NCBI RefSeq assembly: GCF_004118285.1
Contig: NZ_SDHY01000003.1
Span: 248,001 to 312,000, forward strand
DNA length: 64,000 nucleotides
Origin: Aquirufa rosea
Lineage (GTDB): Bacteria > Bacteroidota > Bacteroidia > Cytophagales > Spirosomataceae
Reading direction: 5' to 3'
Shown: piece by piece, positions 18,133-27,223 of the stretch
How the letters are laid out: each line of letters opens with the position of its first letter
Numbering within the stretch: position 1 is the stretch's first letter
The notes under the pieces: generated by a model
What the model saw: only the letters and a program-made list of their open reading frames with translations
Told to the model about the DNA's origin: nothing
Databases searched by the model: none
Position numbers and translations under genes: made by a program

Positions 18133-18193
18133 CTTAATTATTCAATTTTTTGATGACTAAACTGTAACTTGCAGGGTAAATTGAATAATTAAG
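18133..18193. promoter_or_regulatory. Perfect 16-bp inverted repeat before pyk
   Basis: Arms CTTAATTATTCAATTT (18133-18148) and AAATTGAATAATTAAG (18178-18193) are exact reverse complements separated by 29 nt; the right arm ends 5 bases before the pyk ATG. In RNA it could form a long hairpin masking the pyk start, and in DNA it offers two identical operator half-regions about 45 bp apart. No T-tract follows. Confidence 0.6.
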
Positions 18194-18198
18194 CATAT

Positions 18199-19671
18199 AT
18201 GTCGTATCAACGCAAGACAAAAATAGTTGCCACAGTAGGTCCAGTATCTGAATCAAGAGAAGCCTTAATCCAATTAGCCAAAGCTGGTGTAAATGTATTT
18301 CGTTTAAATTTTTCTCATGGAACACATGAGGATCATTTGCAACGATTGAAAACGATTCGTTCCATCAGTGAAGAACTAGGATTGAATTTATGTATCCTTC
18401 AAGATTTGCAAGGTCCTAAAATTAGGACTCAAATGGTCGAAAATAATGGAGTTTTATTAGAGCCAGGTAAACAACTCATCTTTGCTATGGATGAAAATTT
18501 GCTGGGTACATCTGAAAAAGTAGGCACAACCTATACCTCCATGTATTTGGATGTAAATGTGGGAGAGAGGATTTTGATGGATGATGGTAATTTAGAGGTT
18601 AAGGTTCTTGCTATCGATAAAGTCAAAAAGGAAGTACTTACAGAAGTGGTTTATGGTGGGACATTAAAGTCAAAAAAAGGCATCAATTTACCTGGAACTA
18701 AGGTTTCCTTACCTTGTTTAACACCGAAAGATGAGGCAGATTTATATTTTGGCCTAGATCATGGTGTGGATTGGGTTGCTTTATCTTTTGTGCGTAAAGC
18801 TTCCGACATAATTGATATCAAAGAAAAAATCAGAGCTTATGGAAAGAATACTCGCGTGATAGCGAAAATTGAAAAGCCAGAGGCAATTGAGAATTTAGAT
18901 GAGATTATTGAAGCTACCGATGGTATTATGGTAGCTCGTGGAGATTTGGGTGTAGAGATGGATGGAGCAGTGGTACCTTACTTACAAAAGGTAATGGTTG
19001 AAAAATGTACTGCCGCTGGTAAACCTGTTATTGTAGCTACTCAAATGCTAGAATCAATGATTCAAAATCCTGTTCCTACTCGTGCGGAAACATCTGACGT
19101 AGCCAACGCTGTGCTTCAAGGAGCTTCAGCTACCATGTTAAGTGGAGAATCAGCATCTGGTTCATATCCTATCAAGGCTGTTGAAACGATGGCGCATATC
19201 CATGAGATAGTAGAGCAGCAGCAAAATGCTATTTCCGTAGTGAAAGGAGATGAAGTAGCTATTTATTTTAAAAACCATGCTTTAGCCCAGGGTTCTAAAG
19301 AAGTAGCTTTGACTGATCGTTTGATAGCAGGAGCTTGTCGCCTTGCTCGTGATGCTAAAGCTAAGGCTATTCTTTGTATTACAAATTCTGGACATACGGC
19401 TTTTCGTTTATCTGCTCACCGACCAAAAGCAGATTTATACGTTTTCACTTCCGATAAACAGTTAATGTCTACCATGGGTCTTTTATGGGGAGTTAAAGTT
19501 TTCTTTTATGATCCATCAGCTGATAGTGCTGAAAAAACGGTGGCTGCTATGGTGGATAAGTTAAAACAAGATCAATTATTATCCTCAGGTGATGTTTTCG
19601 TGACCACCTTGTCTATTCCTGCCCATTCGGGTAAGAAAACCAATACTGTGCAATTAGGGGTGGTTGAATAA
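18199..19671 (+). CDS. pyk: Pyruvate kinase
   Basis: Glycolytic enzyme converting phosphoenolpyruvate and ADP to pyruvate and ATP. The 490-residue protein shows the N-terminal KIVATVGP and RLNFSHG motifs, the active-site signature IAKIEKPEAIENLDEI, MVARGDLGVE, the ATQMLESM helix, and the C-terminal allosteric domain. Length is typical. The gene is preceded by a striking inverted repeat and by a small HTH gene. A GGTGGTT/AACCACC hairpin overlaps its stop codon without a T-tract; plsC starts 33 nt downstream. Confidence 0.97.
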   Translation: MSYQRKTKIVATVGPVSESREALIQLAKAGVNVFRLNFSHGTHEDHLQRLKTIRSISEELGLNLCILQDLQGPKIRTQMVENNGVLLEPGKQLIFAMDENLLGTSEKVGTTYTSMYLDVNVGERILMDDGNLEVKVLAIDKVKKEVLTEVVYGGTLKSKKGINLPGTKVSLPCLTPKDEADLYFGLDHGVDWVALSFVRKASDIIDIKEKIRAYGKNTRVIAKIEKPEAIENLDEIIEATDGIMVARGDLGVEMDGAVVPYLQKVMVEKCTAAGKPVIVATQMLESMIQNPVPTRAETSDVANAVLQGASATMLSGESASGSYPIKAVETMAHIHEIVEQQQNAISVVKGDEVAIYFKNHALAQGSKEVALTDRLIAGACRLARDAKAKAILCITNSGHTAFRLSAHRPKADLYVFTSDKQLMSTMGLLWGVKVFFYDPSADSAEKTVAAMVDKLKQDQLLSSGDVFVTTLSIPAHSGKKTNTVQLGVVE

Positions 19672-19704
19672 CCACCTCCTAATGTTTAATTGGGTGTTTA
19701 AAGC

Positions 19705-20475
19705 ATGAAAAAAAAGAATATGTTTCTTTCTAAGCCTCACCTAGGGCTATTCACACTTTGGTCCATGTTTTGGTTCTTAGCTATTTTCTTGCTTTTTTAT
19801 CCCTTCATTTTCATTCTTCTTCAAAAAATTACTTGGCGTAAATATGCGGCTAAATTAGTACGTGTTTGGTCTAAAATCTTTTTCTTTTTTTGCTTTATTC
19901 GCTTTGATGTGAAACGCCACTTTGAGCCTGATATCAATCAGAATTATGTGTTTTGTGCCAACCATTTTTCTTTTTTAGATATTCCGGTGATCGTTTATTT
20001 ATTGGAGCATTATACTGCTTTTGTAGGTAAAAGTTCTTTGGGGAAATTGCCTTTGTTTGGCTACATGTATGCTCGTTTGAATATCTTAGTAAATCGTTCT
20101 GACAATGCCAGTAGAGCAGGTTCACTGGCCAAAGCCATGCGAGCCTTGCAAACTGGTAGAAGCATTGCTATTTTTCCTGAAGGCGGAATTGTATCCAAAA
20201 GGTATCCTTACATGTCTAAACCTTTGAAAGACGGGGCTTTAATCATGGCAATACAGCAACAAATACCTTTGGTGCCAATTAGTTTGTATAATAATTATGA
20301 GATTTTCTCTGATAAACCTATGATGATTCGACCGGGGGTGATTCGGGCCGAAATTCATCCACCCATTATTACGAAAGGACTAAGCTTAGAGGATGTGCCC
20401 ATGTTGAGGGAGAAATTATACCATATTATTCAAGATCCAATTTTGAAGTATCATTCATTGGACGAAATTCAATAA
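19705..20475 (+). CDS. plsC: 1-acyl-sn-glycerol-3-phosphate acyltransferase
   Basis: Membrane acyltransferase making phosphatidic acid from lysophosphatidic acid. A 256-residue protein with an N-terminal membrane helix, the catalytic NHFSFLD (NHxxxxD) motif near residue 88, glycerophosphate-binding residues in the following block, and IFPEGG near 150. It could also act on other lyso-lipids or ornithine lipids; the motif set does not decide. It follows pyk and is only 7 nt before gldD. Confidence 0.9.
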   Translation: MKKKNMFLSKPHLGLFTLWSMFWFLAIFLLFYPFIFILLQKITWRKYAAKLVRVWSKIFFFFCFIRFDVKRHFEPDINQNYVFCANHFSFLDIPVIVYLLEHYTAFVGKSSLGKLPLFGYMYARLNILVNRSDNASRAGSLAKAMRALQTGRSIAIFPEGGIVSKRYPYMSKPLKDGALIMAIQQQIPLVPISLYNNYEIFSDKPMMIRPGVIRAEIHPPIITKGLSLEDVPMLREKLYHIIQDPILKYHSLDEIQ

Positions 20476-20482
20476 TTCCTGT

Positions 20483-21076
20483 ATGCGATTTTGGTTATTC
20501 GTTTGTTTGGTGGGAAGTATGCTGCTCTCTTGTACTGAAAAGGACCAAGAAGAAAAAGCTGATTTGCCCCGTCCAAAAGGGTATAATCGCCTTATTTTGC
20601 CTAAAGCTAAGTACCAAGAACTAGAAAAGGGTCATCCCTTTTCTTTTGAAGTTTCCAGCTATGCCCAAGTGATGCCTGATACCGTTTCGTGGGCAGAGCC
20701 TCATTGGTTATATGTATATTATCCTCGATGGCATGCCTTTATTCAATTGACATATAAGCCTTTGAACCGAGATAAAAAGAAATTGGCGGGTCTCATTGAC
20801 GATGCCTATGCCTTGGCGGCTAAACATCAAGGAAAGGCCCGAGGTATTCAGGAATACGTCATGACGACTCGATCGGGCAGAAAGGCTGGAATTATAGAGT
20901 TGGATGGAGAAGTAGCCACGTCTTTTCAATTTTATACCACAGATAGTGTTAAACATTATTTGAGAGGCGCTGTATATGTGAAAACAGCTACACACAATGA
21001 TTCTTTGGCACCTGTGATTCAGTTTTTGAAAAAGGACGCCATGCACATGATTCAAACTTTGAAGTGGGTACCTTGA
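20483..21076 (+). CDS. gldD: Gliding motility lipoprotein GldD
   Basis: A 197-residue lipoprotein (Cys17 in MLLSC) with the GldD hallmark PRPKGYNRLILP soon after the anchor, then HPFSFEVSSYA, WLYVYYPRWHAFIQLTYKPL and a C-terminal region close to the family length. GldD is needed for gliding and type IX secretion in Flavobacterium; its biochemical role is not settled. Here it sits with plsC and priA rather than with gldE. No convincing promoter separates it from plsC. Confidence 0.82.
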   Translation: MRFWLFVCLVGSMLLSCTEKDQEEKADLPRPKGYNRLILPKAKYQELEKGHPFSFEVSSYAQVMPDTVSWAEPHWLYVYYPRWHAFIQLTYKPLNRDKKKLAGLIDDAYALAAKHQGKARGIQEYVMTTRSGRKAGIIELDGEVATSFQFYTTDSVKHYLRGAVYVKTATHNDSLAPVIQFLKKDAMHMIQTLKWVP

Positions 21077-21133
21077 TTTTGTTTAAATTCAATTTTGTCA
21101 CTAAAGGATTCTTTCCCTTTCTTTGCATCAATC

Positions 21134-23638
21134 ATGAACGATTCTAGCGTATTGTCATCTTCTGAGGAATCCACCGTTTTTGTGGATGCTTTGATGCCAT
21201 TACCTATTCCAAAGAATTTTACTTATCGAGTACCACGAGCTTGGGCGGAACTAGTAGAAGTGGGTATGCGAATAGTAGTCCCATTCGGTTCATCCAAGGT
21301 ATTGACTGCTGTCATAGTTCGGATGCATCATCAACCTCCTAGTCAATACCAAGCTAAATATATTTTAGAAATATTGGATGATCGGCCATTGGTCACTTCC
21401 TCGCAAATTGACCTATTTAATTGGGTGGCTGAATATTATATGTGTTATCCGGGGGAAGTGTTTCAAATAGCACTACCAGCCGGACTTAAGATTTCTAGTC
21501 AATCCAAGGTTCAAATTAATCCAGCTTATTCTCTTGAAATTAGCTTGAATGACAAGGAACAATGCGTTTTTCAAGCCATTCAAGAAAAAGGCTCATTATC
21601 ATACGATGAAATCGCTCAAATTGCCGAATTAAAAAGTCCTTACCACCTCATTAAATCCATGGTAGCCAAGCAGGCTGTTTTGATATTTGATGAATTAAAA
21701 GATCGCTATAGCCCTAAGGTGATTCGTAAAATTCGTTTGACTCAAGCGTATGAGAACAAAGAAAAATTGGTTGATCTTATTCAAACTTTGGAATCCAAGC
21801 CGAAACAATTAGCGCAGCTTTTACACTACCTGCAATTTATTCCAGTTCTTAGAAATCCGGAAGTCAATCAAAAGGGTTTGGATAAGTCCAGTTTTACACA
21901 GGCAGATCTTTCTGAAAGCTCTTTGCAGACGCTTATTAAAAACGGTGTTTTCGAGATTTTTGAAGTGATTGTTTCTAGATTTGGACAGGAGGATTCAGAA
22001 GATTTTATTCCTGCTGCCTTTGAACTGAATCCCGCTCAAACGACAGCCTACCAATCCATTTTGCAGCAATTCCAAGAAAAGGATGTCGTATTATTACATG
22101 GCATTACAGGCAGTGGAAAGACCGAGATTTATATAAAATTAATCCAAGAGGCATTGGCTAACGGTAGTCAGGTGCTTTATTTGTTACCAGAGATAGCCTT
22201 AACAACCCAAATTGTGCTGAGGCTAAAACGGATTTTTGGAGAGCAACTAGGCATTTACCATTCCAAATTTTCAGATAATGAACGGGTGGAGGTATGGAAA
22301 TCCATCGTGGAAGGGAAATATCCTTTGGTAGTAGGCGTACGTTCATCAGTTTTCCTACCTTTTTCCAATTTGGGTTTAGTGATTGTGGATGAGGAACATG
22401 AAGCCTCTTTTAAACAAGTAGATCCAGCTCCAAGGTACCATGCACGTGATTTGGCGGTGGTATTGGCTAAACAGCAAGGGGCTAAAGTTTTGCTAGGCTC
22501 AGCTACTCCTTCCATAGAATCCTATTATCAAGCCCAAGAGGGTAAGTATGGATTAGTTACACTGAAAGAGCGATTTGGTAAGGCGCAGTTACCACAAATG
22601 ATTCTCTTGGATACCAAGTATGCCCAGAAAATGAAGCAGATGAAGGGAGGCTTTTCGGTGGATTTAATTCAGGCTTTAGAAGATAATTTCCAAAAAGGCA
22701 AACAAAGCTTGCTATTTCAAAATCGACGAGGTTATTCTCCCTACATTCAATGTCAAGATTGCGATTGGATTGCCACATGCCATCAATGTGATGTGAGTTT
22801 GACTTTTCATGCCAGGGAACAAGAATTACGCTGCCATTATTGTGGTTATAAAGAAGGATTGCTTCGACGCTGTTCGGCTTGTGGAAGTACGCATTTGAAA
22901 ACTATGGGATATGGAACGGAGAAATTGGAGGAGGAGTTACAATTGCATTTACCTGATGCTCGAATTGGGCGTATGGATTTAGATACGACTAGATCCAAAA
23001 CGGCTTTCAATAGTTTATTATCGGAAATTAGTTCAGGTAATATTGATGTCTTGGTAGGTACTCAAATGGTGGCCAAGGGCTTGGACTTTGAAGGCTTATC
23101 CATGGTGGCCATTTTTGATGCCGACAAGGCGATTAACTTTCCAGATTTTAGGGCACACGAGCGTGCCTTTCAATTAATATCCCAAGTGGCAGGTCGAGCT
23201 GGTAGAAGAGAGGAGCAGGGAAAAGTTTTTATTCAAACCAATCAGCCAACTCACCCACTGTTAGAGCATATTATCCATAATAATTATGAAGCCATGTATG
23301 CGGAGGAAATTGTGGAAAGAGAAGGTTATCATTATCCACCTTTTAGCCGTTTGATTAAATTGACTTTCCGAAATTTGGATGCTTCACGCGTAGAAACGGC
23401 GGCTAGACATATGGCGGCTGCTTTACAAAATAAATTTGGTCATGGTAGAGTGCTTGGTCCTGAAAAGCCATTGATTGAGCGCATCAGGAATCAATTTGCC
23501 ATGGAAATACTGATTAAAATAGAGAAGGGGCTCGCATTAAAGAAGTTTAAAGAAACTTTACGAGAGGAAATGGATATTCAAATGACCGGTCCTGCTTGCA
23601 AAGGAGTTCAACTCATCATTGACGTGGATTGTATGTAA
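21134..23638 (+). CDS. priA: Primosomal protein N' (replication restart helicase)
   Basis: An 834-residue 3'-5' helicase that reloads the replisome at stalled forks. Features in order: N-terminal DNA-binding domain (DALMPLPIPKNFTYRVP), Walker A GITGSGKTE, DEEHEASFKQ box, and an intact zinc module of eight cysteines in the CQDCDW...CSACG region, then helicase motifs DLDTTR, GTQMVAKGLDF and QVAGRAGR. The ATG at 21134 is preferred over an upstream TTG at 21095. Its stop abuts the convergent nitroreductase stop. Confidence 0.95.
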   Translation: MNDSSVLSSSEESTVFVDALMPLPIPKNFTYRVPRAWAELVEVGMRIVVPFGSSKVLTAVIVRMHHQPPSQYQAKYILEILDDRPLVTSSQIDLFNWVAEYYMCYPGEVFQIALPAGLKISSQSKVQINPAYSLEISLNDKEQCVFQAIQEKGSLSYDEIAQIAELKSPYHLIKSMVAKQAVLIFDELKDRYSPKVIRKIRLTQAYENKEKLVDLIQTLESKPKQLAQLLHYLQFIPVLRNPEVNQKGLDKSSFTQADLSESSLQTLIKNGVFEIFEVIVSRFGQEDSEDFIPAAFELNPAQTTAYQSILQQFQEKDVVLLHGITGSGKTEIYIKLIQEALANGSQVLYLLPEIALTTQIVLRLKRIFGEQLGIYHSKFSDNERVEVWKSIVEGKYPLVVGVRSSVFLPFSNLGLVIVDEEHEASFKQVDPAPRYHARDLAVVLAKQQGAKVLLGSATPSIESYYQAQEGKYGLVTLKERFGKAQLPQMILLDTKYAQKMKQMKGGFSVDLIQALEDNFQKGKQSLLFQNRRGYSPYIQCQDCDWIATCHQCDVSLTFHAREQELRCHYCGYKEGLLRRCSACGSTHLKTMGYGTEKLEEELQLHLPDARIGRMDLDTTRSKTAFNSLLSEISSGNIDVLVGTQMVAKGLDFEGLSMVAIFDADKAINFPDFRAHERAFQLISQVAGRAGRREEQGKVFIQTNQPTHPLLEHIIHNNYEAMYAEEIVEREGYHYPPFSRLIKLTFRNLDASRVETAARHMAAALQNKFGHGRVLGPEKPLIERIRNQFAMEILIKIEKGLALKKFKETLREEMDIQMTGPACKGVQLIIDVDCM

Positions 23639-24364
23639 TCAGCGTTTAAATACTACTTCATCAAAATCCAGTCGATTTCTTTTTCCATATATTCCTTCCT
23701 CTGTACCTTTACCCACTGCGACAATCATGGTGATTTCAGCTCCTTTAGGGAGTTGTAAGGCACGTTTAACTAGCTTGGAATCAAATCCCTCCATAGGGCA
23801 CGTGTCATAGCCTTCTGCGGCAATAGAAAGCATAAATGTTTGAGCGGCCAAGGCGCAAGATTTGTGAACCATGACACGTTGGTCAGCCAAACCAGCAAAA
23901 CGCATGAATGGGTTGTTAAATCCTTTCACCAAAGTTATGGCTCTTCTGATTAATGTACTTAGCCCTAAAATATCTGTGCGATACAGTAGTGGCATAAGTA
24001 CACGATAATAGTCCAATGCCCTTTTTTCGGATTTACTAGGTTCTCCTTGAATGGAACTTTTGATCTTTTCTATATTCCATTGAGCATGGCTTTTCCAAAG
24101 ATCTTGTCGAGTAACGAATACCACTAAATGAGAGGCGGTTCTGGCTGCGGATTGTCCTAAACAGAGTTTTTCGTATTTGGACTTTTCCTCGGGGCTTTGA
24201 ACCCAATAAAACTCCCAAAGTTGCATGTTACTACTATTGGGTGATAAAATAGCCCTTTCTAGGCTACGTTGAATCACCTCATCAGGTACGGGTTGGTTCA
24301 TGTCAAATCGCCGATTTGACCTCCTTCTTAATACAATGTTTTCAAAAGCTTGTGATAAATTCAT
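23639..24364 (-). CDS. Nitroreductase-family flavoprotein
   Basis: A 241-residue FMN-dependent oxidoreductase of the nitroreductase family. The FMN-binding start VLRRRSNRRFD lies near residues 11-21, SPNSSNMQLWEFY near 42-54, and the C-terminal CPMEGFD and NRLDFDEVV motifs match the family. The substrate cannot be read from sequence; family members reduce nitroaromatics, quinones or flavins with NAD(P)H. A short palindrome ATTTAC-atc-GTAAAT at 24372-24386 lies directly upstream and could be a regulatory site. It is larger than the commonest 200-residue members because of an inserted helical segment. Confidence 0.85.
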   Translation of the reverse strand: MNLSQAFENIVLRRRSNRRFDMNQPVPDEVIQRSLERAILSPNSSNMQLWEFYWVQSPEEKSKYEKLCLGQSAARTASHLVVFVTRQDLWKSHAQWNIEKIKSSIQGEPSKSEKRALDYYRVLMPLLYRTDILGLSTLIRRAITLVKGFNNPFMRFAGLADQRVMVHKSCALAAQTFMLSIAAEGYDTCPMEGFDSKLVKRALQLPKGAEITMIVAVGKGTEEGIYGKRNRLDFDEVVFKR

Positions 24365-24405
24365 CGACTTAATTTACATCGTAAATATACACAATTGACA
24401 GATGA

Positions 24406-25332
24406 TTAAGGTTTTTTGTCTTCTAGTTCATAGCGAACATAAGCAAATTTGCTGCCATCGGGTGACCAAGATGGGACATTGATAGTGCCCTGTCCACCGT
24501 AAAATTCCTCTGTCAAATCTTCTATTTTTTTATTTTTAAGATTAAGCAAACGAAGTTTTACTTGATGGCCGAAAGGGTGGTTTTGTTTTTGATCTTGAAT
24601 ATAACTTATCACCACGGCCTCTTTTCCATTGGGGCGGATGTGTGCAAACCAAGTGGAATAATCATCAAAAGTCATTTGTTCCGCTTGGCTACCATTAGGC
24701 CGCATTCTCCAAATTTGCATCTTTCCAGAGCGGTAAGAATTGAAATAGATATATTTTCCATCGGGACTATATTCAGGGCCGTCGTCTAAACCCTCCTCGG
24801 AAGTCAGTCTAATCTCGGGCCCACCATTGGTATCCATGGCGTAGACATCATAGTTTTTGTCTCTTTCTGCACAATAAACCATGGTCTTTCCATCGGGTGA
24901 TATTCCATGCCAATAGGAGGGTCCTTGGTTGGTTAGTCGGATTGGTTGCCCCCCTTCACTGCCCACTTTAAAGATGAGGGATCCGTTGATACCCGAAGTT
25001 GGGTCTGAGCTGGAGATATACAATGTTTTACCATCAAAACTATAGCCATGATCATTGTTGCATTTTTGGACAGTTCCGGTGGGTAGGATTCCTAAATGTT
25101 CTCCAGTCGGACTGATTTTTTCTAAAAGACCTTTACTATTTATTAGCAGATGTTTTCCATCTACTGACCAATTAGGAGCTTCAAAGTGCCGATGTTCTTT
25201 TAGGATTTCAACGCTCTTTTTGGTTTTCAACTCATAAATATGCAGAGAGCTAATTACACTTTTTCCTGGAGGTATTTGAGCGAAAAGCGATAAAGAAAGG
25301 CAAAGCATTGCCAAGGTTAAGGTTGCTTTCAT
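24406..25332 (-). CDS. TolB-like beta-propeller protein
   Basis: A 308-residue exported protein (signal peptide ending near LFAQIPP) made of repeated PD40/WD40-like blades: SPDGKTMVYCAERDKNYDVY, YSPDGKYIYFNSYRSGKMQIW and SWSPDGSKFAYVRYE-type motifs occur at regular intervals of about 45 residues. Such propellers usually bind ligands or proteins in the periplasm; no catalytic motif is visible. It lies downstream of susC-susD but behind a terminator, so it may be independently expressed or reached by read-through. Confidence 0.8.
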   Translation of the reverse strand: MKATLTLAMLCLSLSLFAQIPPGKSVISSLHIYELKTKKSVEILKEHRHFEAPNWSVDGKHLLINSKGLLEKISPTGEHLGILPTGTVQKCNNDHGYSFDGKTLYISSSDPTSGINGSLIFKVGSEGGQPIRLTNQGPSYWHGISPDGKTMVYCAERDKNYDVYAMDTNGGPEIRLTSEEGLDDGPEYSPDGKYIYFNSYRSGKMQIWRMRPNGSQAEQMTFDDYSTWFAHIRPNGKEAVVISYIQDQKQNHPFGHQVKLRLLNLKNKKIEDLTEEFYGGQGTINVPSWSPDGSKFAYVRYELEDKKP

Positions 25333-25361
25333 GGGACTTCTGTTTAATGATAAAAAGGTAC

Positions 25362-25398
25362 AAAAAAAAAGTCAGGACATGTGTCCTGACTTTTCTTG
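25362..25398. terminator. Bidirectional-looking terminator after susD
   Basis: GTCAGGACA (25371-25379) and TGTCCTGAC (25382-25390) form a perfect stem flanked by an A-run upstream and TTTT downstream. On the minus strand it serves as the terminator of susC-susD, 24 nt after the susD stop. Confidence 0.88.
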
Positions 25399-25414
25399 AT
25401 ACTTGAATAAACGA

Positions 25415-27190
25415 CTAGTAGTTGTTTTGTTTCAAGGTTGGTTTTCCATCTTTCTGAGAGTTTAAGATCTCATCATTTGGAATTGGGAAGTATTCGTTCT
25501 TACCAGTTGTAAATGACTTACCAGCTAAATAACCTCTCTTGTTGTAGGTTCTTCCTGTCATGTCAGTACCATTTTTAGCTTCTTCAGCCATGTATTTGTT
25601 CAAGTAAGGACCTGCAATTCCCCAACGAACTAAGTCGAAGAACCGGTGACCTTCCATCGCAAATTCTAAACGGCTTTCCATGCGAACTGCGTTTAATGCA
25701 TAGTCCTTACCTTTAGCAGCAAATGTACCAGTTGGATATGGATTAACTACATAATTAACAGTTGGATCTTGAACAGAACCATTCTTGGCACGGTTACGAA
25801 TCATATTGACATATGTTTCTGCACCACTTAAGTTGCCTAACTCAGCCTCACACTCAGCCAACCACAAAATTACAGATGATAATTTCAATAAACGGTAGTT
25901 GTTGTTTACGTTACGCTTACTAGTTGAGTGAGTAGAGCTACCTTCGTCGGCTAAATAGTACATCCATTTTTTACCTGTATAAGGACCAGAGTAGTTTTGG
26001 TCACGAATCCAAGGATAACCTGGCATTGGGCCCCAATCTAAGAATTGAACACCACGACGACCTACTGTCCAGTCTAAACGAGGGTCTACAGGTACTGTTT
26101 TGTCTAAGTTGAATTCAACAGTAGCAGAACGAATACCTTGGTCATTTGGAAGGTCAACCAAATTGTAAGTATCAGCTGTACCATCCGCTTTATCACCAAT
26201 CATTGGTAAACCATCAGCAGTAGTTTTGAATGCATTTACCAAGTTTTGAGATGGTAAATAGAATCCGCAACATCCACGTCCTGGAGCATTAGCAGAATAT
26301 GGCCAGTTTAAGTTATCCCCTGCGTTACCATTGTTACCATTAGAACCATCATTTACAGAGAATTGAACCTCAAAAATTGATTCTGAATTGTTGTTGGTGG
26401 TATTTCTGTAGTTATCATGGTAGTTAGTTACTAACTTCTTACCAGAGTTTTTGTACACATCTTCTAACAATGTTTTAGCTGCAGCAAATTTCTTTTGGAA
26501 CATATAAGCTTTAGCTAAATAAGTCATGGCAGCCCATTTAGTTGCACGACCTTTTTGAGCTTGAACTGCTGGAAGGTTATCCATAGCAAATTTGAAATCT
26601 GCCTCAATGTTTGGCCAAATGTCTTTGTCATTCGGAACTTTAGTTGAGTTTGGATCATCACGCTTATACACAGTCTCATCGATGTAAGGAATCATGTTCC
26701 ACATCTTTTTGCCCTCAAAGTGGTAGTGACCACGTAAGAAACGAGCTTCTGCTACTACTTGAGTTCTTTCAGCATCAGTCATATCTTTTACGTCAGTACT
26801 TTTTGCTAAAAGGATGGCCTCGTTAGCACGAGCAACCCCATCGTAAGTGTGCTGCCATTTACCTAAGAAATAGGTATTGTCAGATAACCAGTTGAACTGC
26901 TCAATGAAACTTTGCTCTGGTTGGTCACCAGCATCAGTTCCCTTTACAGCATCACCCGAAGTGATACCACCAAAAACGTAATTGGAGATGGTTGATTGAC
27001 GACCCGTATTTCCGGCTCCAACACCGTCCAATAATGAGTACGCTCCAATCAATAATGCATTTACCCCATTCTTATTGCTCAAGGAGGTTAATGAAGCCGC
27101 TCCTTGTGGCTGAATGTCGAAGAAACTATCCGAGCAAGAAGTGCTCAGTCCGACGGTCGCTACTAATGCGAATATGATTAACTTTTTCAT
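25415..27190 (-). CDS. SusD/RagB-family outer-membrane lipoprotein
   Basis: A 591-residue surface-exposed lipoprotein (signal MKKLIIFALVATVGLSTSC, Cys19) with the SusD architecture: TPR-like helices with NEAILLAKS and RGHYHFEGKKMW, and the C-terminal RMESRLEFAMEGHRFFDLVRWG signature, then NEYFPIPNDEI. SusD proteins cap the SusC barrel and capture ligands for import. The ATG at 27190 begins the signal peptide; a TTG 21 nt upstream is less likely. The gene is 33 nt downstream of susC. No glycoside hydrolase or protease is adjacent, so the ligand is unknown. Confidence 0.95.
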   Translation of the reverse strand: MKKLIIFALVATVGLSTSCSDSFFDIQPQGAASLTSLSNKNGVNALLIGAYSLLDGVGAGNTGRQSTISNYVFGGITSGDAVKGTDAGDQPEQSFIEQFNWLSDNTYFLGKWQHTYDGVARANEAILLAKSTDVKDMTDAERTQVVAEARFLRGHYHFEGKKMWNMIPYIDETVYKRDDPNSTKVPNDKDIWPNIEADFKFAMDNLPAVQAQKGRATKWAAMTYLAKAYMFQKKFAAAKTLLEDVYKNSGKKLVTNYHDNYRNTTNNNSESIFEVQFSVNDGSNGNNGNAGDNLNWPYSANAPGRGCCGFYLPSQNLVNAFKTTADGLPMIGDKADGTADTYNLVDLPNDQGIRSATVEFNLDKTVPVDPRLDWTVGRRGVQFLDWGPMPGYPWIRDQNYSGPYTGKKWMYYLADEGSSTHSTSKRNVNNNYRLLKLSSVILWLAECEAELGNLSGAETYVNMIRNRAKNGSVQDPTVNYVVNPYPTGTFAAKGKDYALNAVRMESRLEFAMEGHRFFDLVRWGIAGPYLNKYMAEEAKNGTDMTGRTYNKRGYLAGKSFTTGKNEYFPIPNDEILNSQKDGKPTLKQNNY

Positions 27191-27223
27191 TTTTTTATGA
27201 TTTATTTTCAAATGATATCTAGA

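Noticed and set aside
19659-19676. GGTGGTT/AACCACC hairpin overlapping the pyk stop codon
   Set aside because: A 7-bp stem without a following T-tract, with plsC 29 nt downstream; not convincing as a terminator.
20708-21055. Minus-strand 115-codon frame inside gldD
   Set aside because: Lies completely within gldD on the opposite strand; no start context or domain.
24372-24386. ATTTAC-atc-GTAAAT palindrome before the nitroreductase gene
   Set aside because: Only 6-bp AT-rich arms; noted in the gene entry but not strong enough to list as a site.
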